Of a DNA stretch of 64,000 nt, positions 9,124-19,330 are shown piece after piece. Position 1 is the stretch's first letter. Each line of letters begins with the position of its first letter. This DNA is from Heliorestis convoluta (GTDB lineage: Bacteria; Bacillota; Desulfitobacteriia; Heliobacteriales; Heliobacteriaceae): NCBI RefSeq assembly GCF_009649955.1, contig NZ_CP045875.1, positions 2,984,001-3,048,000 of the forward strand. Direction: 5' to 3'. The notes below the pieces were generated by a model. The model worked only from the letters and a program-made list of their open reading frames with translations. It did not search any database and was not told the origin of the DNA. Made by a program: the position numbers and the translations under genes.

Positions 9124-10209
9124 TTATACATCTCGGTCAAGCAATACTTGCTCTCGAAGGCGGCGCAATCCTTCTTTAATGGCTCGAGCGCGCACTTCGC
9201 CGATGCCTTCGACTTCATCAAGCTCTTCTACTGAAGCAGACATGATATTTTGAAGTCCTCCAAAAGTTTCTACTACATTATGAACAACCTGGCGAGGTAG
9301 TCTGGGAACTTTTTCTAATATTCGATAGCCCCTTGCTGAGACTGACATGTCTAAAACACCGATATTGGTACCGTAACCAAGGGTTTTGGCGATCGCTACC
9401 AGATCAGGAATGTCATTGCTAATATGGCGGATTTCTTCTCTAACTTGGAGCACTGACCGTTCTTGTATGGTTAAGTAATCTTCTATGACAGTATAAGCTT
9501 GTTCTTCCACATTATCGGTCAATTCTGTTAATTGCATCGTTACAAGACGGCCTTCTTTGCCGAGTTCAATGATATATTGATCCATTTCATAGACCATGCG
9601 AGTAAACATTTCTATACGTTGTAGAATTTTCGTTACATCGAAAACAGTAACTAAGTCTTCAAATTCTAAGGCTGTTAAATTGGTCAATGCTTTATCAATT
9701 ACCACTTTATACTTTTCTAAAGTTTGGAGTCCTTGGTTTGCTTTTGATAATATTGTGGCAATATCACGCAGAGTATACTTGATTGTTCCTTGATAGATGG
9801 TGATTACACCACGCCGTTGTGATATAGAGATAACCATTTCGCCAGTCTGCCTTGCCACTCTCTCTGCTGTACGATGCCGAATGCCTGTTTCTTCAGAGGG
9901 AATGGATGGTTCTGGAACAAGCTGTGTGTTGGCATAGAGAATCCTCTGTCCATCGTGACTTAATATGATAGAACCATCCATTTTGGCGAGTTCATAGAGT
10001 GATGCCGGTGTATAGGGACAGTTGATCAGAAAGCCTCCTTCTACGAGCTCTAAAACTTGAGGGCTATCGCCAATTACGATTAGTGCACCTGTTTTGGCTT
10101 TCATAATGTTCTCTAGACCTTCTCGTAGTGGGCTACCGGGCGCCAGGCTTCGAAGGCACGTAAAAATTTTTCTTCGGCTTCCTTGACCATCTTTATCCTC
10201 CCAATGCAA
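9124..10209 (-). CDS. disA: DNA integrity scanning diadenylate cyclase
   Basis: Makes c-di-AMP and scans DNA for branched structures. 361 aa in the open frame. The cyclase domain carries KMDGSIIL (DGA-type motif) and TGIRHRTAERVA (RHR motif), followed by a helical spine and a C-terminal helix-hairpin-helix (ELDEVEGIGEVRARAIKEGLRRL). The N-terminus is doubtful: the good GGGAGG ribosome site and ATG (10190-10188) are in another frame and encode VKEAEEKFLRAFEA, while the domain frame upstream reads unlike the family. A frameshift near 10150-10175 is possible (see findings). Directly follows radA, a conserved pair. Confidence 0.9.
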   Translation of the reverse strand: MHWEDKDGQGSRRKIFTCLRSLAPGSPLREGLENIMKAKTGALIVIGDSPQVLELVEGGFLINCPYTPASLYELAKMDGSIILSHDGQRILYANTQLVPEPSIPSEETGIRHRTAERVARQTGEMVISISQRRGVITIYQGTIKYTLRDIATILSKANQGLQTLEKYKVVIDKALTNLTALEFEDLVTVFDVTKILQRIEMFTRMVYEMDQYIIELGKEGRLVTMQLTELTDNVEEQAYTVIEDYLTIQERSVLQVREEIRHISNDIPDLVAIAKTLGYGTNIGVLDMSVSARGYRILEKVPRLPRQVVHNVVETFGGLQNIMSASVEELDEVEGIGEVRARAIKEGLRRLREQVLLDRDV

Positions 10210-11566
10210 CTGACAGGGCTTCTTCTACTTTTTCTACCCCGATAATTTCAATCTCTACGTCTCCTTTCAAGTATTTCCTATTTTGGCCAGGGCAAATACA
10301 ACGACGGAAGCCTAGTTTGGAGGCTTCTCGAATTCTTTTTTCTAGGTGACCGACTGCACGTACTTCACCCGTTAAGCCAACTTCACCGATTAAGACCGTT
10401 TCTGGATCTGTCATTTGGTTGCGACTGCTCGAAGCAATGGCTGCTACGATGGCCAGATCAACGGCTGGTTCGACAATTTTGAGTCCACCAGCCACATTTA
10501 CATAAATGTCTTGTTGCCCCAGATGAAGACCGATTTTTTTGTCTAAAACAGCCGCTAACAATACCGTTCTCTGGTAGTCTAATCCTGTAGCAACGCGACG
10601 AGCAGGCCCAAATAGGGTCGGTGTAACAAGGGCTTGCACTTCAACCAAGAGAGGCCTTGTGCCTTCCATTGAAGGTACAACGACAGAACCAGGTGCCCCT
10701 TGACTTCTTTCGGCCAGAAAAAAAGCAGATGGATTGGAAACTTCCACCATACCCTGACCTAACATTTCAAAGACGCCTAGTTCATTGGTGGACCCAAATC
10801 GATTTTTTACACTTCGTAAAATGCGATAAGGATAGTTTCTTTCTCCCTCAAGGTACAACACTGTATCTACCATGTGCTCAAGAACCCTTGGCCCAGCGAT
10901 GGCACCTTCTTTGGTAACATGACCGACTAGCGTAATGGCTACGGGTAAATCTTTTGCCAAACGCAGTAGCTGTCCGGAGCATTCCCTCACTTGTGCTACA
11001 TTCCCTGGCGCTGATCCGATTTCATTCCAGTATAATGTTTGAATGGAATCAATAATGACCCATTGCGGTTCTATGTTCTTAATTATTTCTAGAATTGTTT
11101 CTATATTCGTTTCAGCCAACAAATAGAGATTTACATTCTTCACTTGAAGGCGCTGCGCCCTCATTTTGATCTGTTGCACCGATTCCTCACCAGAAACATA
11201 GAGAACTTTGCTTCGATTGGCTACCTGAGCGGCACTTTGAAGAAGTATGGTCGATTTTCCGATACCCGGATCGCCCGATAAAAGGGTTAGCGAACCGTTG
11301 ACGAGACCACCTCCTAAGACGCGATCGAGTTCTTGAATCCCTGTTGAAAATCTTGATTCATCACCATCGACCGCTTCATCAATATGAATGGGCTTGGAGA
11401 TACCTTGCGTGCCGAAACGACTTGTTAGCGAGGAAGCGCTTTCATTTTTAGCAACTTTTTCTTCAACTAGACTGTTCCAAGCGCCGCATCCATTACAGCG
11501 GCCCATCCATTTCAGCGACTCTTGTCCACATTGATTACAAAAAAAACGGCTTTTTCCTTTAGCCAC
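10193..11566 (-). CDS. radA: DNA repair protein RadA
   Basis: RecA-like ATPase that drives branch migration in recombination. About 457 aa. An N-terminal C4 zinc finger (CNQCGQESLKWMGRCNGCG), Walker A GDPGIGKST near 100, Walker B (VIIDSIQT), the family-specific KNRFGSTNELGVFEM motif near 255 and a C-terminal Lon-protease-like domain are visible. The open frame starts at GTG 11578, but GTG 11566 sits 8 nt after AAAGGTGA and gives the usual AKGKSRFFC N-terminus. Gene order radA-disA. Confidence 0.95.
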   Translation of the reverse strand: MAKGKSRFFCNQCGQESLKWMGRCNGCGAWNSLVEEKVAKNESASSLTSRFGTQGISKPIHIDEAVDGDESRFSTGIQELDRVLGGGLVNGSLTLLSGDPGIGKSTILLQSAAQVANRSKVLYVSGEESVQQIKMRAQRLQVKNVNLYLLAETNIETILEIIKNIEPQWVIIDSIQTLYWNEIGSAPGNVAQVRECSGQLLRLAKDLPVAITLVGHVTKEGAIAGPRVLEHMVDTVLYLEGERNYPYRILRSVKNRFGSTNELGVFEMLGQGMVEVSNPSAFFLAERSQGAPGSVVVPSMEGTRPLLVEVQALVTPTLFGPARRVATGLDYQRTVLLAAVLDKKIGLHLGQQDIYVNVAGGLKIVEPAVDLAIVAAIASSSRNQMTDPETVLIGEVGLTGEVRAVGHLEKRIREASKLGFRRCICPGQNRKYLKGDVEIEIIGVEKVEEALSVALGG

Positions 11567-11645
11567 TTTCACTCTCACCTTTACTAATTTTTTGATTCAC
11601 AAGCATTATAACATAGGTAAAAGGAAACCATTTTTAGAAAGCATT

Positions 11646-11691
11646 AAAAAGGGCCTCCTTGTCACAATTCGTGGCAAGAAGGCCCTTTTTT
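11646..11691 (-). terminator. Terminator after clpC
   Basis: AAAAAGGGCC .. GGCCCTTTTTTT stem-loop with an inner stem (CTTGTCAC / GTGGCAAG). It can act on both strands; it closes the clpB-clpC operon and separates it from radA-disA. Confidence 0.9.
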
Positions 11692-11706
11692 TATTCAAAG
11701 TGCTTT

Positions 11707-14151
11707 TTAGTTCAGGCTTTGAAAAGACAGCTTCCCTTCCTCTAGAGATATGCGAACTGTACTTCCTTTTCTAAAGTCATTGCGCAATAGGCCTTCTGAT
11801 AGTTCGTCTTCCACCAGCCTCTGAATAGTGCGACGCAAGGGCCTGGCTCCATAGTTTTCATCATAGCCTTCTTTTGCTAAAAATGCTTCTACACCCTCTG
11901 CAACATCTAGGGAGATGTCATTTTCCTGTAGACGCTTGTGTAGATCTTGTAACATCAGTGTAACAATGCGGCTGATTTGTTCTTGGGTGAGAGGATGAAA
12001 TACAATCGTTTCATCAATTCGATTGAGAAACTCTGGGCGAAAGCTTTTTTTCAATTCTTCCATGACTCGATTTTTCATGGCTTCATAATTGGCTTCTTCT
12101 TTTGCCGATCCTTCTGTTACCTTAAAGCCCATGACACCGGCTCGTTTGAGCATCTGTGCACCTACATTGGAAGTCATAATTATAACAGTATTTCGAAAAT
12201 CTACCGTTCTTCCTTTGCTATCTGTCAGTCTACCATCTTCTAATACTTGCAAAAGTATATTAAAAACTTCGGGATGGGCTTTTTCAATCTCATCTAACAA
12301 AATAACAGAATAGGGTTTTCGCCGAACCGCTTCTGTCAATTGGCCGCCTTCATCATGACCGACATAACCTGGAGGTGCTCCTACGAGACGAGAAACAGCG
12401 TGTTTTTCCATGTACTCTGACATATCTACCCGAACCATAGCGTCTTCTCGACCAAAGAGTGAATCAGCGAGAGCTTTTGCTAGTTCTGTTTTACCTACAC
12501 CGGTAGGACCTAAGAAGATGAAAGAGCCAATGGGTCTCTTCGGATCTTTTAAGCCTGCTCTAGCTCTTCTCACAGCTCGTGATACGGCTTTTACAGCTGC
12601 ATCTTGACCCACTAGGCGCTCGTGAAGCACTTCTTCTAGTTTCAATAAACGAGCACTTTCTTCTTCCGCAAGTTTTTTCACGGGAATTCCTGTCCAACTC
12701 GCAATAATATGAGCAATATCTTCTTCTCGAACGTGTGAGTTAGAGATACCTCTTTCTTTCTCCCAAATCTGCTTTTCTTCTTCTAGTTGCTTTTTCAGCT
12801 TCATTTCTTCATCACGGAAAGAGGCTGCTTTTTCAAATTCTTGGGCCAAGACAGCTGCTTCTTTTTCTTTTCGTAACTCTTCTAGTTTTGCTTCGAGTTC
12901 TTTTAAATCCGATGGCGCTGTGTACGTTTGCAGGCGCACACGTGAAGCAGCTTCATCGATTAAATCAATGGCTTTATCTGGCAAATAGCGTTCGGTTATA
13001 TAGCGATCCGACAGTTTGACTGACGCCTCAATGGCTTCATCGGTAATTTTGACTCGGTGATGGGCTTCATATCGATCTCGTAAGCCTTTCAATATGGCGA
13101 GAGCTTCTTCGATGGACGGTTCCCCAACTGTGATCGGTTGAAAACGGCGCTCTAACGCAGGATCTCTTTCAATATGCTTTCGATATTCATCAAGCGTTGT
13201 CGCTCCAATACACTGCAGCGCTCCTCTTGCAAGGGCTGGTTTGAGGATATTGGCTGCATCAATAGCGCCTTCTGCTGCACCAGCTCCAATCAAAGTATGC
13301 AATTCATCGATAAACAGAATAACATTGCCGGAAGCTCTGATCTCATCCATCACTTTTTTTAGTCGCTCTTCAAACTCACCGCGATATTTGGAGCCCGCCA
13401 CAACGGAAGAGAGATCGAGGGTGATAACTCTTTTGCCTACAAGTGTTTCTGGTACATTGTTATCAATAATACGCTGTGCCAGACCTTCTGCTATGGCTGT
13501 TTTTCCTACACCAGGTTCCCCGATGAGTACGGGATTGTTTTTTGTTCTACGAGAAAGAATTTGAACAACTCGTTCTATTTCATTTTCCCGACCAATGACA
13601 GGATCAAGTTTGTTGTCTCGTGCGATTTGTGTTAAATCTCGTCCAAATTCATTGAGTGTAGGCGTACCTGAGTCATGGCTCATATTTTTTATAGGCATGG
13701 GCGCTCCTGGGGTCACAGGTGTTATACCTAGTAACATCATGACTTGGTTGCGTACTTTGTCTAAGTTCAATCCCAAATCTAATAAAACACGGGCTGCCAC
13801 ACCTTCCCCTTCGCGAATCAAGCCAAGCAAGATGTGTTCTGTTCCAACGTAGTTTACACCTTGACGTCGTCCTTCATCATTGGCCAATTCAAGGGCTTTT
13901 TTGGCGCGAGGGGTGAATCCTATTTCTTTCGGTGCTTCTTCACTCTGCCCTACCAGTCTGATCACTTGCTCCCGGACTTGCTCTAAATTAATGTTCATGG
14001 AAAGCAGTGCTTTGGCCGCAACGCCTTCCCCTTCTCGAATCAAGCCAAGTAACAGGTGCTCTGTTCCAACTGCAGGATGTCCTATACTTCTGGCTTCTTC
14101 CTGGGCCAGTGTGACTACCTTTTGTGCTTTTTCTGTGAATCGACCGAGCAT
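11707..14151 (-). CDS. clpC: Clp protease ATPase ClpC
   Basis: AAA+ unfoldase that feeds ClpP and, with McsB, degrades arginine-phosphorylated proteins. 814 aa. Two N-terminal Clp repeats (residues ~1-145), NBD1 with GEPGVGKTA, a short UVR-containing middle domain ([22 protein letters not shown]) and NBD2 with GPTGVGKTE, followed by [16 protein letters not shown] precedes ATG 14151. Last gene of the CtsR-controlled operon, where ctsR, mcsA, mcsB and clpC follow the classic Bacillus order with clpB added in front. Confidence 0.97.
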   Translation of the reverse strand: MLGRFTEKAQKVVTLAQEEARSIGHPAVGTEHLLLGLIREGEGVAAKALLSMNINLEQVREQVIRLVGQSEEAPKEIGFTPRAKKALELANDEGRRQGVNYVGTEHILLGLIREGEGVAARVLLDLGLNLDKVRNQVMMLLGITPVTPGAPMPIKNMSHDSGTPTLNEFGRDLTQIARDNKLDPVIGRENEIERVVQILSRRTKNNPVLIGEPGVGKTAIAEGLAQRIIDNNVPETLVGKRVITLDLSSVVAGSKYRGEFEERLKKVMDEIRASGNVILFIDELHTLIGAGAAEGAIDAANILKPALARGALQCIGATTLDEYRKHIERDPALERRFQPITVGEPSIEEALAILKGLRDRYEAHHRVKITDEAIEASVKLSDRYITERYLPDKAIDLIDEAASRVRLQTYTAPSDLKELEAKLEELRKEKEAAVLAQEFEKAASFRDEEMKLKKQLEEEKQIWEKERGISNSHVREEDIAHIIASWTGIPVKKLAEEESARLLKLEEVLHERLVGQDAAVKAVSRAVRRARAGLKDPKRPIGSFIFLGPTGVGKTELAKALADSLFGREDAMVRVDMSEYMEKHAVSRLVGAPPGYVGHDEGGQLTEAVRRKPYSVILLDEIEKAHPEVFNILLQVLEDGRLTDSKGRTVDFRNTVIIMTSNVGAQMLKRAGVMGFKVTEGSAKEEANYEAMKNRVMEELKKSFRPEFLNRIDETIVFHPLTQEQISRIVTLMLQDLHKRLQENDISLDVAEGVEAFLAKEGYDENYGARPLRRTIQRLVEDELSEGLLRNDFRKGSTVRISLEEGKLSFQSLN

Positions 14152-14175
14152 AAACTTGCCTCCCTTTTTTGAACT

Positions 14176-15246
14176 TTATTTCTCTATTTTATCTAGTAGT
14201 TTTTCTCGAATCATGGTTGCTCTTTGTACATCTCTTTCAAAAGGACTTAATTCTTTTCCTTTCATTTTTTGTAAAAAAGCAGGTCTCGTTAGAACAAGCA
14301 TTTCATTCATGGTTTGTAGTGACGCTGTCTTGATTATACCCACATCAATACCCAATCGTACTTTTGACAGAAGTGACATGGATTCTTGGGAACTCATCAC
14401 TCTTGCATGGGTCAATGCACCATAGGCCCGGCATACTTGATCTTCAAGCTGATTTTTTGTTTCTTTTAGCAGTACATGACGGGCCATTCTTTCCTGATCG
14501 ATAAGTTGCTTGGCGACAACAAGTAAACTTGAAATTATTTCTTCTTCTGAGCGACCCAATGTCACTTGATTAGAGATCTGAAAGAGATTCCCCGTTGCTT
14601 CTGTTCCTTCTCCATAAAGACCTCTTACAGTCATGCCCAATTGACTCAGTGATGCCAATACACGGGTAGCCTGATTGGTCATGACGAGAGCAGGCAAGTG
14701 CATCATAACAGATGCTCTTAACCCGGTCCCTACGTTTGTAGGGCAAGCTGTTAGGTAGCCCAGTTTCTCATCAAAGGCAAAATCTAAAACACTTTCAAAA
14801 AGATCATCCACTTGGCTTGCTTCATTCCAAACCTTTTCTAGTTCTAAACCGGAATATAAGCATTGAATCCTTAAATGATCCTCTTCGTTAATTAAGATTG
14901 AAATGTCCTCATCCTGGCTGATCAGCAATCCTCTACCGCCAGCTTCTTCTGCATGTTGTGGACTAATTAAATGTTTGTCAACGAGAATAGAACGTTCTAT
15001 AGGCTGTAAATCTTGTAAATATACCGGGGTAAGATCCTTTACCTGTTCATTCGATTGAAGCGATTGCAAAGCTTCGTAAATCATGGCAACCACTTTTTTT
15101 GCTTCTGTCGTTTGTAAGAGATGAGGAAAGGGAATGGCGCTTATGTTTCTCGCGAGCCGTACCCTAGAGCTAATGACTATATCGGCTTCTTCCCCTGTGC
15201 CTTCCATCCATTTTGATGAAGCTTGACTAAAAAATTTTTCAAACAT
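14176..15246 (-). CDS. mcsB: Protein arginine kinase
   Basis: ATP:guanido phosphotransferase-fold kinase that phosphorylates arginine on CtsR and on damaged proteins to mark them for ClpCP. 356 aa. The nucleotide-binding signature VISSRVRLARN (near 25), the CPTNVGTGLRASVMMHLP catalytic loop (near 165) and the RGLYGEG motif are present. Sits 15 nt downstream of mcsA and 24 nt upstream of clpC. McsA normally activates it and the pair inactivates CtsR under heat stress. Confidence 0.96.
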   Translation of the reverse strand: MFEKFFSQASSKWMEGTGEEADIVISSRVRLARNISAIPFPHLLQTTEAKKVVAMIYEALQSLQSNEQVKDLTPVYLQDLQPIERSILVDKHLISPQHAEEAGGRGLLISQDEDISILINEEDHLRIQCLYSGLELEKVWNEASQVDDLFESVLDFAFDEKLGYLTACPTNVGTGLRASVMMHLPALVMTNQATRVLASLSQLGMTVRGLYGEGTEATGNLFQISNQVTLGRSEEEIISSLLVVAKQLIDQERMARHVLLKETKNQLEDQVCRAYGALTHARVMSSQESMSLLSKVRLGIDVGIIKTASLQTMNEMLVLTRPAFLQKMKGKELSPFERDVQRATMIREKLLDKIEK

Positions 15247-15261
15247 AGCATCCCACCCCTT

Positions 15262-15786
15262 TTATCGACCTAGTTTTTTCTCGATCTCTCGGATCTGATC
15301 GCGCACCTTAGCAGCTTCTTCGAATTCTTCTCGCACTACATGCTCTTGCAAAGCCAGGCGTAACGATTGAATTTCTCTTTCAAGGCGAATCGTCCCACCC
15401 GTACGTTGCGGTACTTTCCCTGTATGACGATTCGAGCCCTGGACACGTCTTAGCAAAGGACCTACTTTATCTTTGAAGTGTTTGTAGCAACGATTGCACC
15501 CAAATCGACCAATTTGACTCATTTGATTATAGTTAAAACCGCAACTTTCGCATTTTTCTGGCGGGGTAAAGGTTAGATTCATTGACGCACCTGTAGCTTG
15601 CGGATCATAGCCAAGCAAACCTGCAAGAAATTTATTCAAAGGAAAGTTCGCATCTATACCGAGGGTCCATTCTTTATGCTGTGCTTGCGCACAATCTTCA
15701 CAAAGATGAACTTCTGATTTTTCACCATTTATTATCTTCGTTAAATGGACTGCGGCGGGCTTTTTTTGGCATTCATCACAATACAT
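15262..15786 (-). CDS. mcsA: McsB activator McsA
   Basis: About 174 aa, starting MYCDECQKKPAAVHLTKI. Two zinc-finger-like CxxC pairs (CDECQ..CEDCA and CESCG..CNRC) are followed by a C-terminal UVR domain (LALQEHVVREEFEEAAKVRDQIREIE) that contacts ClpC. The frame is open upstream into ctsR, but the ATG at 15786 is only 2 nt after the ctsR TAA and follows GGGGG, so it is the start. Adaptor of the heat-shock operon. Confidence 0.94.
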   Translation of the reverse strand: MYCDECQKKPAAVHLTKIINGEKSEVHLCEDCAQAQHKEWTLGIDANFPLNKFLAGLLGYDPQATGASMNLTFTPPEKCESCGFNYNQMSQIGRFGCNRCYKHFKDKVGPLLRRVQGSNRHTGKVPQRTGGTIRLEREIQSLRLALQEHVVREEFEEAAKVRDQIREIEKKLGR

Positions 15787-15788
15787 GG

Positions 15789-16298
15789 TTATCCCCCTTG
15801 TTTTCTGAAATTCTTTTTCATCTTTTTTTGGCATTCTTGACGAAAAAGAGAATAGAGCATAGCACGAATTAATCGCGCTCGTAAATGATCTCGTTGTGGC
15901 AACTCCCCCTGAAGGATATCTCTCTGTATGGCGGCAGACATAAGCATACCTTCTCGTGCGGTGAGAATACCTTCTTCTACGAGATGCTCTATCATCCTTC
16001 TTCCCTGTCCCTCTGATATCATTTCACCAAGCTTATTGGACAGGTAGTCCCACAAATCAGATTCGTCCTCGATAGATAATTTGACAATACGAACATAGCC
16101 ACCGCCACCTCTTCTGCTTTCAACAACATAGCCTTGTTCAGCAGCAAAGCGGGTTGTAAGCACGTAGTTAATCTGAGAAGGAACGCAACCAAAGATAGTT
16201 GCCACTTGTTGTCTCTGAATTTCAATCATTCTCTCATCACTTTGGGCAATCATTTCTTTAATGTATTGTTCTATTTTATCGGCCAAGTTGTTGGACAA
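15789..16298 (-). CDS. ctsR: Heat-shock repressor CtsR
   Basis: 169 aa winged helix-turn-helix repressor of class III heat-shock genes. The N-terminus NNLADKIEQYIKEMI and the DNA-binding wing with the RGGGGYVRI tetraglycine loop are characteristic; the C-terminal half is the dimerisation/McsB-sensing domain. TTG start at 16298 with GAGGAGGTG 7-8 nt upstream. It lies directly downstream of clpB, whose upstream region contains two CtsR operators, so it is autoregulated through that promoter. Confidence 0.95.
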   Translation of the reverse strand: MSNNLADKIEQYIKEMIAQSDERMIEIQRQQVATIFGCVPSQINYVLTTRFAAEQGYVVESRRGGGGYVRIVKLSIEDESDLWDYLSNKLGEMISEGQGRRMIEHLVEEGILTAREGMLMSAAIQRDILQGELPQRDHLRARLIRAMLYSLFRQECQKKMKKNFRKQGG

Positions 16299-16336
16299 GA
16301 GCTACACCTCCTCTTTGCCCTTTCTCATTTTTCTTC

Positions 16337-18940
16337 TCATAGCACAATTTCTATGACTCCTTCTCGACTATCTACAATCACTTTTTGACCATCTTTGACA
16401 GTCCCTGCAATGATTACTCTAGCTAGAGGTGTTTCTACATAACGTTGTAAATATCTTTTTAATGGTCTTGCTCCATAGACAGGATCGTAAGCTTCTCTGG
16501 CCATTTGTTGCTTGGCTGCATCTGTGATTTCAAGGATGATTTGTCGCTCTTCCAATCGATTCTGAAGTCTTATCGTTAAGATATGAATAATTTTAGCAAT
16601 CTCTTCAGTGCTTAAGGGAGCAAAAAGTACTGTTTCATCGACTCGATTTAAAAATTCGGGACGAAAGTGATTCCGCAAAAGGTTCATAACTTCTTGACGA
16701 GTTGATGCTTTTATTTCCCCTTCAGTGTCAATGCCCTCTAATAAAAATTGCGACCCAATGTTAGAGGTCATAATAATGACGGTGTTCTTAAAATCTACTG
16801 TGCGTCCCTGTGAATCAGTAATGCGTCCATCATCTAAAATTTGCAAAAGTAAGTGAAAAACTTCAGGATGCGCTTTCTCTATCTCATCGAAGAGAATCAC
16901 TGCGTAGGGCTTGCGACGAACAGCTTCTGTTAATTGTCCACCTTCATCATAGCCTACATAACCAGGAGGAGCACCGATTAGCCGCGAAACAGCAAATTTC
17001 TCCATGTATTCGGACATGTCAATACGAATCATGTTCTCTTCACTGTCGAATAAAGCTTCAGAAAGGGCACGGGTCAATTCTGTTTTTCCCACGCCTGTTG
17101 GTCCTAAAAATATAAAAGAACCGATGGGCCTCTGTGGATCTTTGATACCAGCTCGCGCTCTTAATACAGCATCTGTTACTTTTTGAACAGCTTCATCTTG
17201 CCCGACAACGCGTTGTTGTAAGATTTCTTCTAACCGTAACAATTTTTCTCTTTCACCTTCTACGAGACGAGTAAGAGGAATTCCTGTCCAACGAGCTACC
17301 ACTTCTGCAATCTCTTCTTGTGTTACCTCCTCACGCAATAGTCTGTGATCACCTTGTTGCTCTGTCAGCTTTTCTTCTTCTTCTTTTAGTTGACCTTCTA
17401 ATTGCGGTATTTTTCCATGACGCAGTTCAGCAAGGCGATTTAGATTGTATTCTCTTTCAGCTGCTTCTTCTTCACGGCGTGTTTCTTCGATTTCCTCGCG
17501 AAGTGACTGGATTTTTCGTATTCTCTCTCGCTCTAATTCTAGTTGTGCCTTCATTACGGTTGCTTTTTCTTTCAGTTCCGCCAGCTCTTTAAGAAGTCGT
17601 TCTCTTCTTTCCTGACTGGCAAGATCTTTTTCGTTGGCCAGAGCCGCTTCTTCTATTTCTAGTTGTAAAAGGCGACGATTCACTTCATCGACTTCCGTAG
17701 GCAATGAGTCTATTTCCGTACGAATCATGGCGCAGGCTTCGTCGACCAAATCAATGGCTTTGTCAGGGAGAAAGCGATCGCTAATATATCGATCCGATAA
17801 GGTAGCTGCAGCCACTAAAGCATTGTCTTGTATCTTTACACCATGATGAACTTGAAAGCGCTCTTTCAGTCCTCGTAATATTGAAATGCTATCTTCTACC
17901 GTTGGAGGTTGCACTATTACCGGTTGAAAGCGGCGCTCCAAGGCCGCATCTTTTTCAATGTATTTCCTATATTCATCAAGTGTCGTAGCACCTATGCAGT
18001 GAAGCTCCCCGCGAGCCAGCATTGGTTTTAGCATGTTGCCTGCGTCCATAGCCCCTTCTGCTTTACCAGCACCGACAATGGTATGCAATTCATCAATAAA
18101 TAGCAGCATTCGTCCTTCACTTTTCTTAATTTCTTGCAACACTGCTTTTAAACGCTCTTCAAATTCACCACGATATTTAGCGCCTGCAAGAAGAGCGCCT
18201 AAATCAAGGGCAAAAATCGATCTATCTTTGAGTCCTTCAGGAACGTCACCTCGAACAATTCTTTGAGCCAAACCCTCCACGATAGCTGTTTTTCCTACGC
18301 CGGGCTCACCAATAATTACAGGATTGTTTTTCGTTTTCCGTGACAGAATTCGTATAACCCTGCGTATCTCCCCATCGCGACCAATTACCGGATCCATCTT
18401 GCCTCGTCGTGCTTCTGCAACTAGTTCACGACCGTATTTTTCAAGAACTTCATAAGTATCTTCTGGTGTTGGATTTGTAATTCGTTGATGACCTCGCAAA
18501 GTGGTTAATGCTTGTAATATGCTTTGACGATGAATCTTATATTTGCGAAGTATCTTAGCTGTGGAAGATATTTCTTTTTCTTCTGTTAAAGCTAACATGA
18601 AGTGTTCTGAGGAAATGTATTCATCTTTCAACTGTCGAGCTTCATCTTCAACGGTTATAAAAAGATTTCTCAAGCGCTTTGATAAGTAAATTTTATCAGC
18701 TTCTATGCCGCTGCTGTATTGTTTTGGTCTTCTATCTAGTTCTTGCTGGATATCTTGCTTAAATTGCTCAACATCTATATTCATTTTCGTTAGAAGACGG
18801 CTTAGGAGGCCTTCTTTCTGCTCTACCAGGGCTAAAAGTAGATGATCGACATCTACTTCTGCATGATGATATCGATTTGTTAGAGATTGAGCAGCCAAAA
18901 AAGCCTCTTGCATTTTTTCTGTCATTTTATGCAAATTCAT
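16337..18940 (-). CDS. clpB: Disaggregase ClpB
   Basis: 867 aa AAA+ chaperone that, with DnaK, rescues aggregates. Clp N-domain (1-145), NBD1 (GEPGVGKTA near 205), a long M-domain coiled coil (~400-530, very rich in E/K/R), NBD2 (GPTGVGKTE near 610) and a C-terminal domain. The M-domain separates it from ClpC, and no ClpP-loop IGF/L tripeptide is evident. ATG 18940 follows AGGAGGTG. First gene of a five-gene operon clpB-ctsR-mcsA-mcsB-clpC, an unusual packing of the whole CtsR regulon. Confidence 0.95.
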   Translation of the reverse strand: MNLHKMTEKMQEAFLAAQSLTNRYHHAEVDVDHLLLALVEQKEGLLSRLLTKMNIDVEQFKQDIQQELDRRPKQYSSGIEADKIYLSKRLRNLFITVEDEARQLKDEYISSEHFMLALTEEKEISSTAKILRKYKIHRQSILQALTTLRGHQRITNPTPEDTYEVLEKYGRELVAEARRGKMDPVIGRDGEIRRVIRILSRKTKNNPVIIGEPGVGKTAIVEGLAQRIVRGDVPEGLKDRSIFALDLGALLAGAKYRGEFEERLKAVLQEIKKSEGRMLLFIDELHTIVGAGKAEGAMDAGNMLKPMLARGELHCIGATTLDEYRKYIEKDAALERRFQPVIVQPPTVEDSISILRGLKERFQVHHGVKIQDNALVAAATLSDRYISDRFLPDKAIDLVDEACAMIRTEIDSLPTEVDEVNRRLLQLEIEEAALANEKDLASQERRERLLKELAELKEKATVMKAQLELERERIRKIQSLREEIEETRREEEAAEREYNLNRLAELRHGKIPQLEGQLKEEEEKLTEQQGDHRLLREEVTQEEIAEVVARWTGIPLTRLVEGEREKLLRLEEILQQRVVGQDEAVQKVTDAVLRARAGIKDPQRPIGSFIFLGPTGVGKTELTRALSEALFDSEENMIRIDMSEYMEKFAVSRLIGAPPGYVGYDEGGQLTEAVRRKPYAVILFDEIEKAHPEVFHLLLQILDDGRITDSQGRTVDFKNTVIIMTSNIGSQFLLEGIDTEGEIKASTRQEVMNLLRNHFRPEFLNRVDETVLFAPLSTEEIAKIIHILTIRLQNRLEERQIILEITDAAKQQMAREAYDPVYGARPLKRYLQRYVETPLARVIIAGTVKDGQKVIVDSREGVIEIVL

Positions 18941-18977
18941 ATTGGCACCTCCTGCGTGCTTTTCCTTCTAATCTGCT

Positions 18978-18994
18978 TTTGACTAACTTTGACC
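18978..18994 (-). promoter_or_regulatory. CtsR operator 1
   Basis: Direct heptad repeat reading TTTGACT-AAC-TTTGACC on the plus strand, the exact spacing of CtsR boxes ([A/G]GTCAAA-N3-GGTCAAA on the gene strand). It overlaps the predicted transcription start just downstream of the -10, so repressor binding would block clpB transcription. Confidence 0.9.
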
Positions 18995-19004
18995 TTCTGC
19001 TGCT

Positions 19005-19035
19005 ATTATAACCATGACACCATACCTATAATCAA
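19005..19035 (-). promoter_or_regulatory. Promoter of clpB operon
   Basis: -10 TATAAT (19010-19005) and -35 TTGATT (19035-19030), 19-bp spacer. Placed between the two CtsR boxes. Confidence 0.65.
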
Positions 19036-19112
19036 TTCTTTTCTCCGATGATATTCACCGATTAGAGCCATTTATGTCTTTACATCGCTATAATACACAA
19101 TAGCAAGCATCT

Positions 19113-19129
19113 TTTGACCTTTTTTGACT
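19113..19129 (-). promoter_or_regulatory. CtsR operator 2
   Basis: Second direct repeat TTTGACC-TTT-TTTGACT on the plus strand, about 120 bp upstream of operator 1. It may serve a second upstream promoter or allow looping; I see only a weak -10-like TATTAT near 19095. Confidence 0.85.
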
Positions 19130-19173
19130 TTCTGTTTTTCGCGACGAAGTAGGCAAAGAGTTCAGAGGAATAA

Positions 19174-19208
19174 CAAAAAACCTTAGATATTATTATCTAA
19201 GGTTTTAT
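19174..19208 (-). terminator. Terminator after tRNA-Asn
   Basis: Near-perfect stem AACCTTAGATA / TATCTAAGGTT flanked by A and T runs. It lies directly after tRNA-Asn on the minus strand and would also stop plus-strand transcription. Confidence 0.88.
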
Positions 19209-19219
19209 ATACATGTAAA

Positions 19220-19295
19220 TGGCTCCTCGAGTAGGACTCGAACCTACAACCTACCGGTTAACAGCCGGTTGCTCTACCGATTGAGCTATCGAGGA
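19220..19295 (-). tRNA. tRNA-Asn (GTT)
   Basis: 76 nt with encoded CCA. Acceptor TCCTCGA/TCGAGGA, anticodon GTT in CTGTTAA, standard TTCGAGT T-loop. It lies about 35 nt downstream of the 16S fragment, in the place where the end of a normal rRNA operon would be. Confidence 0.96.
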
Positions 19296-19330
19296 ATATT
19301 GTTTTAGCTCAATGATTCTTTTCAGAGTAT

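Noticed and set aside
13241-13564. 107-aa plus-strand frame inside clpC
   Set aside because: Antisense shadow of a highly conserved AAA+ gene; no ribosome site, no independent conservation signal.
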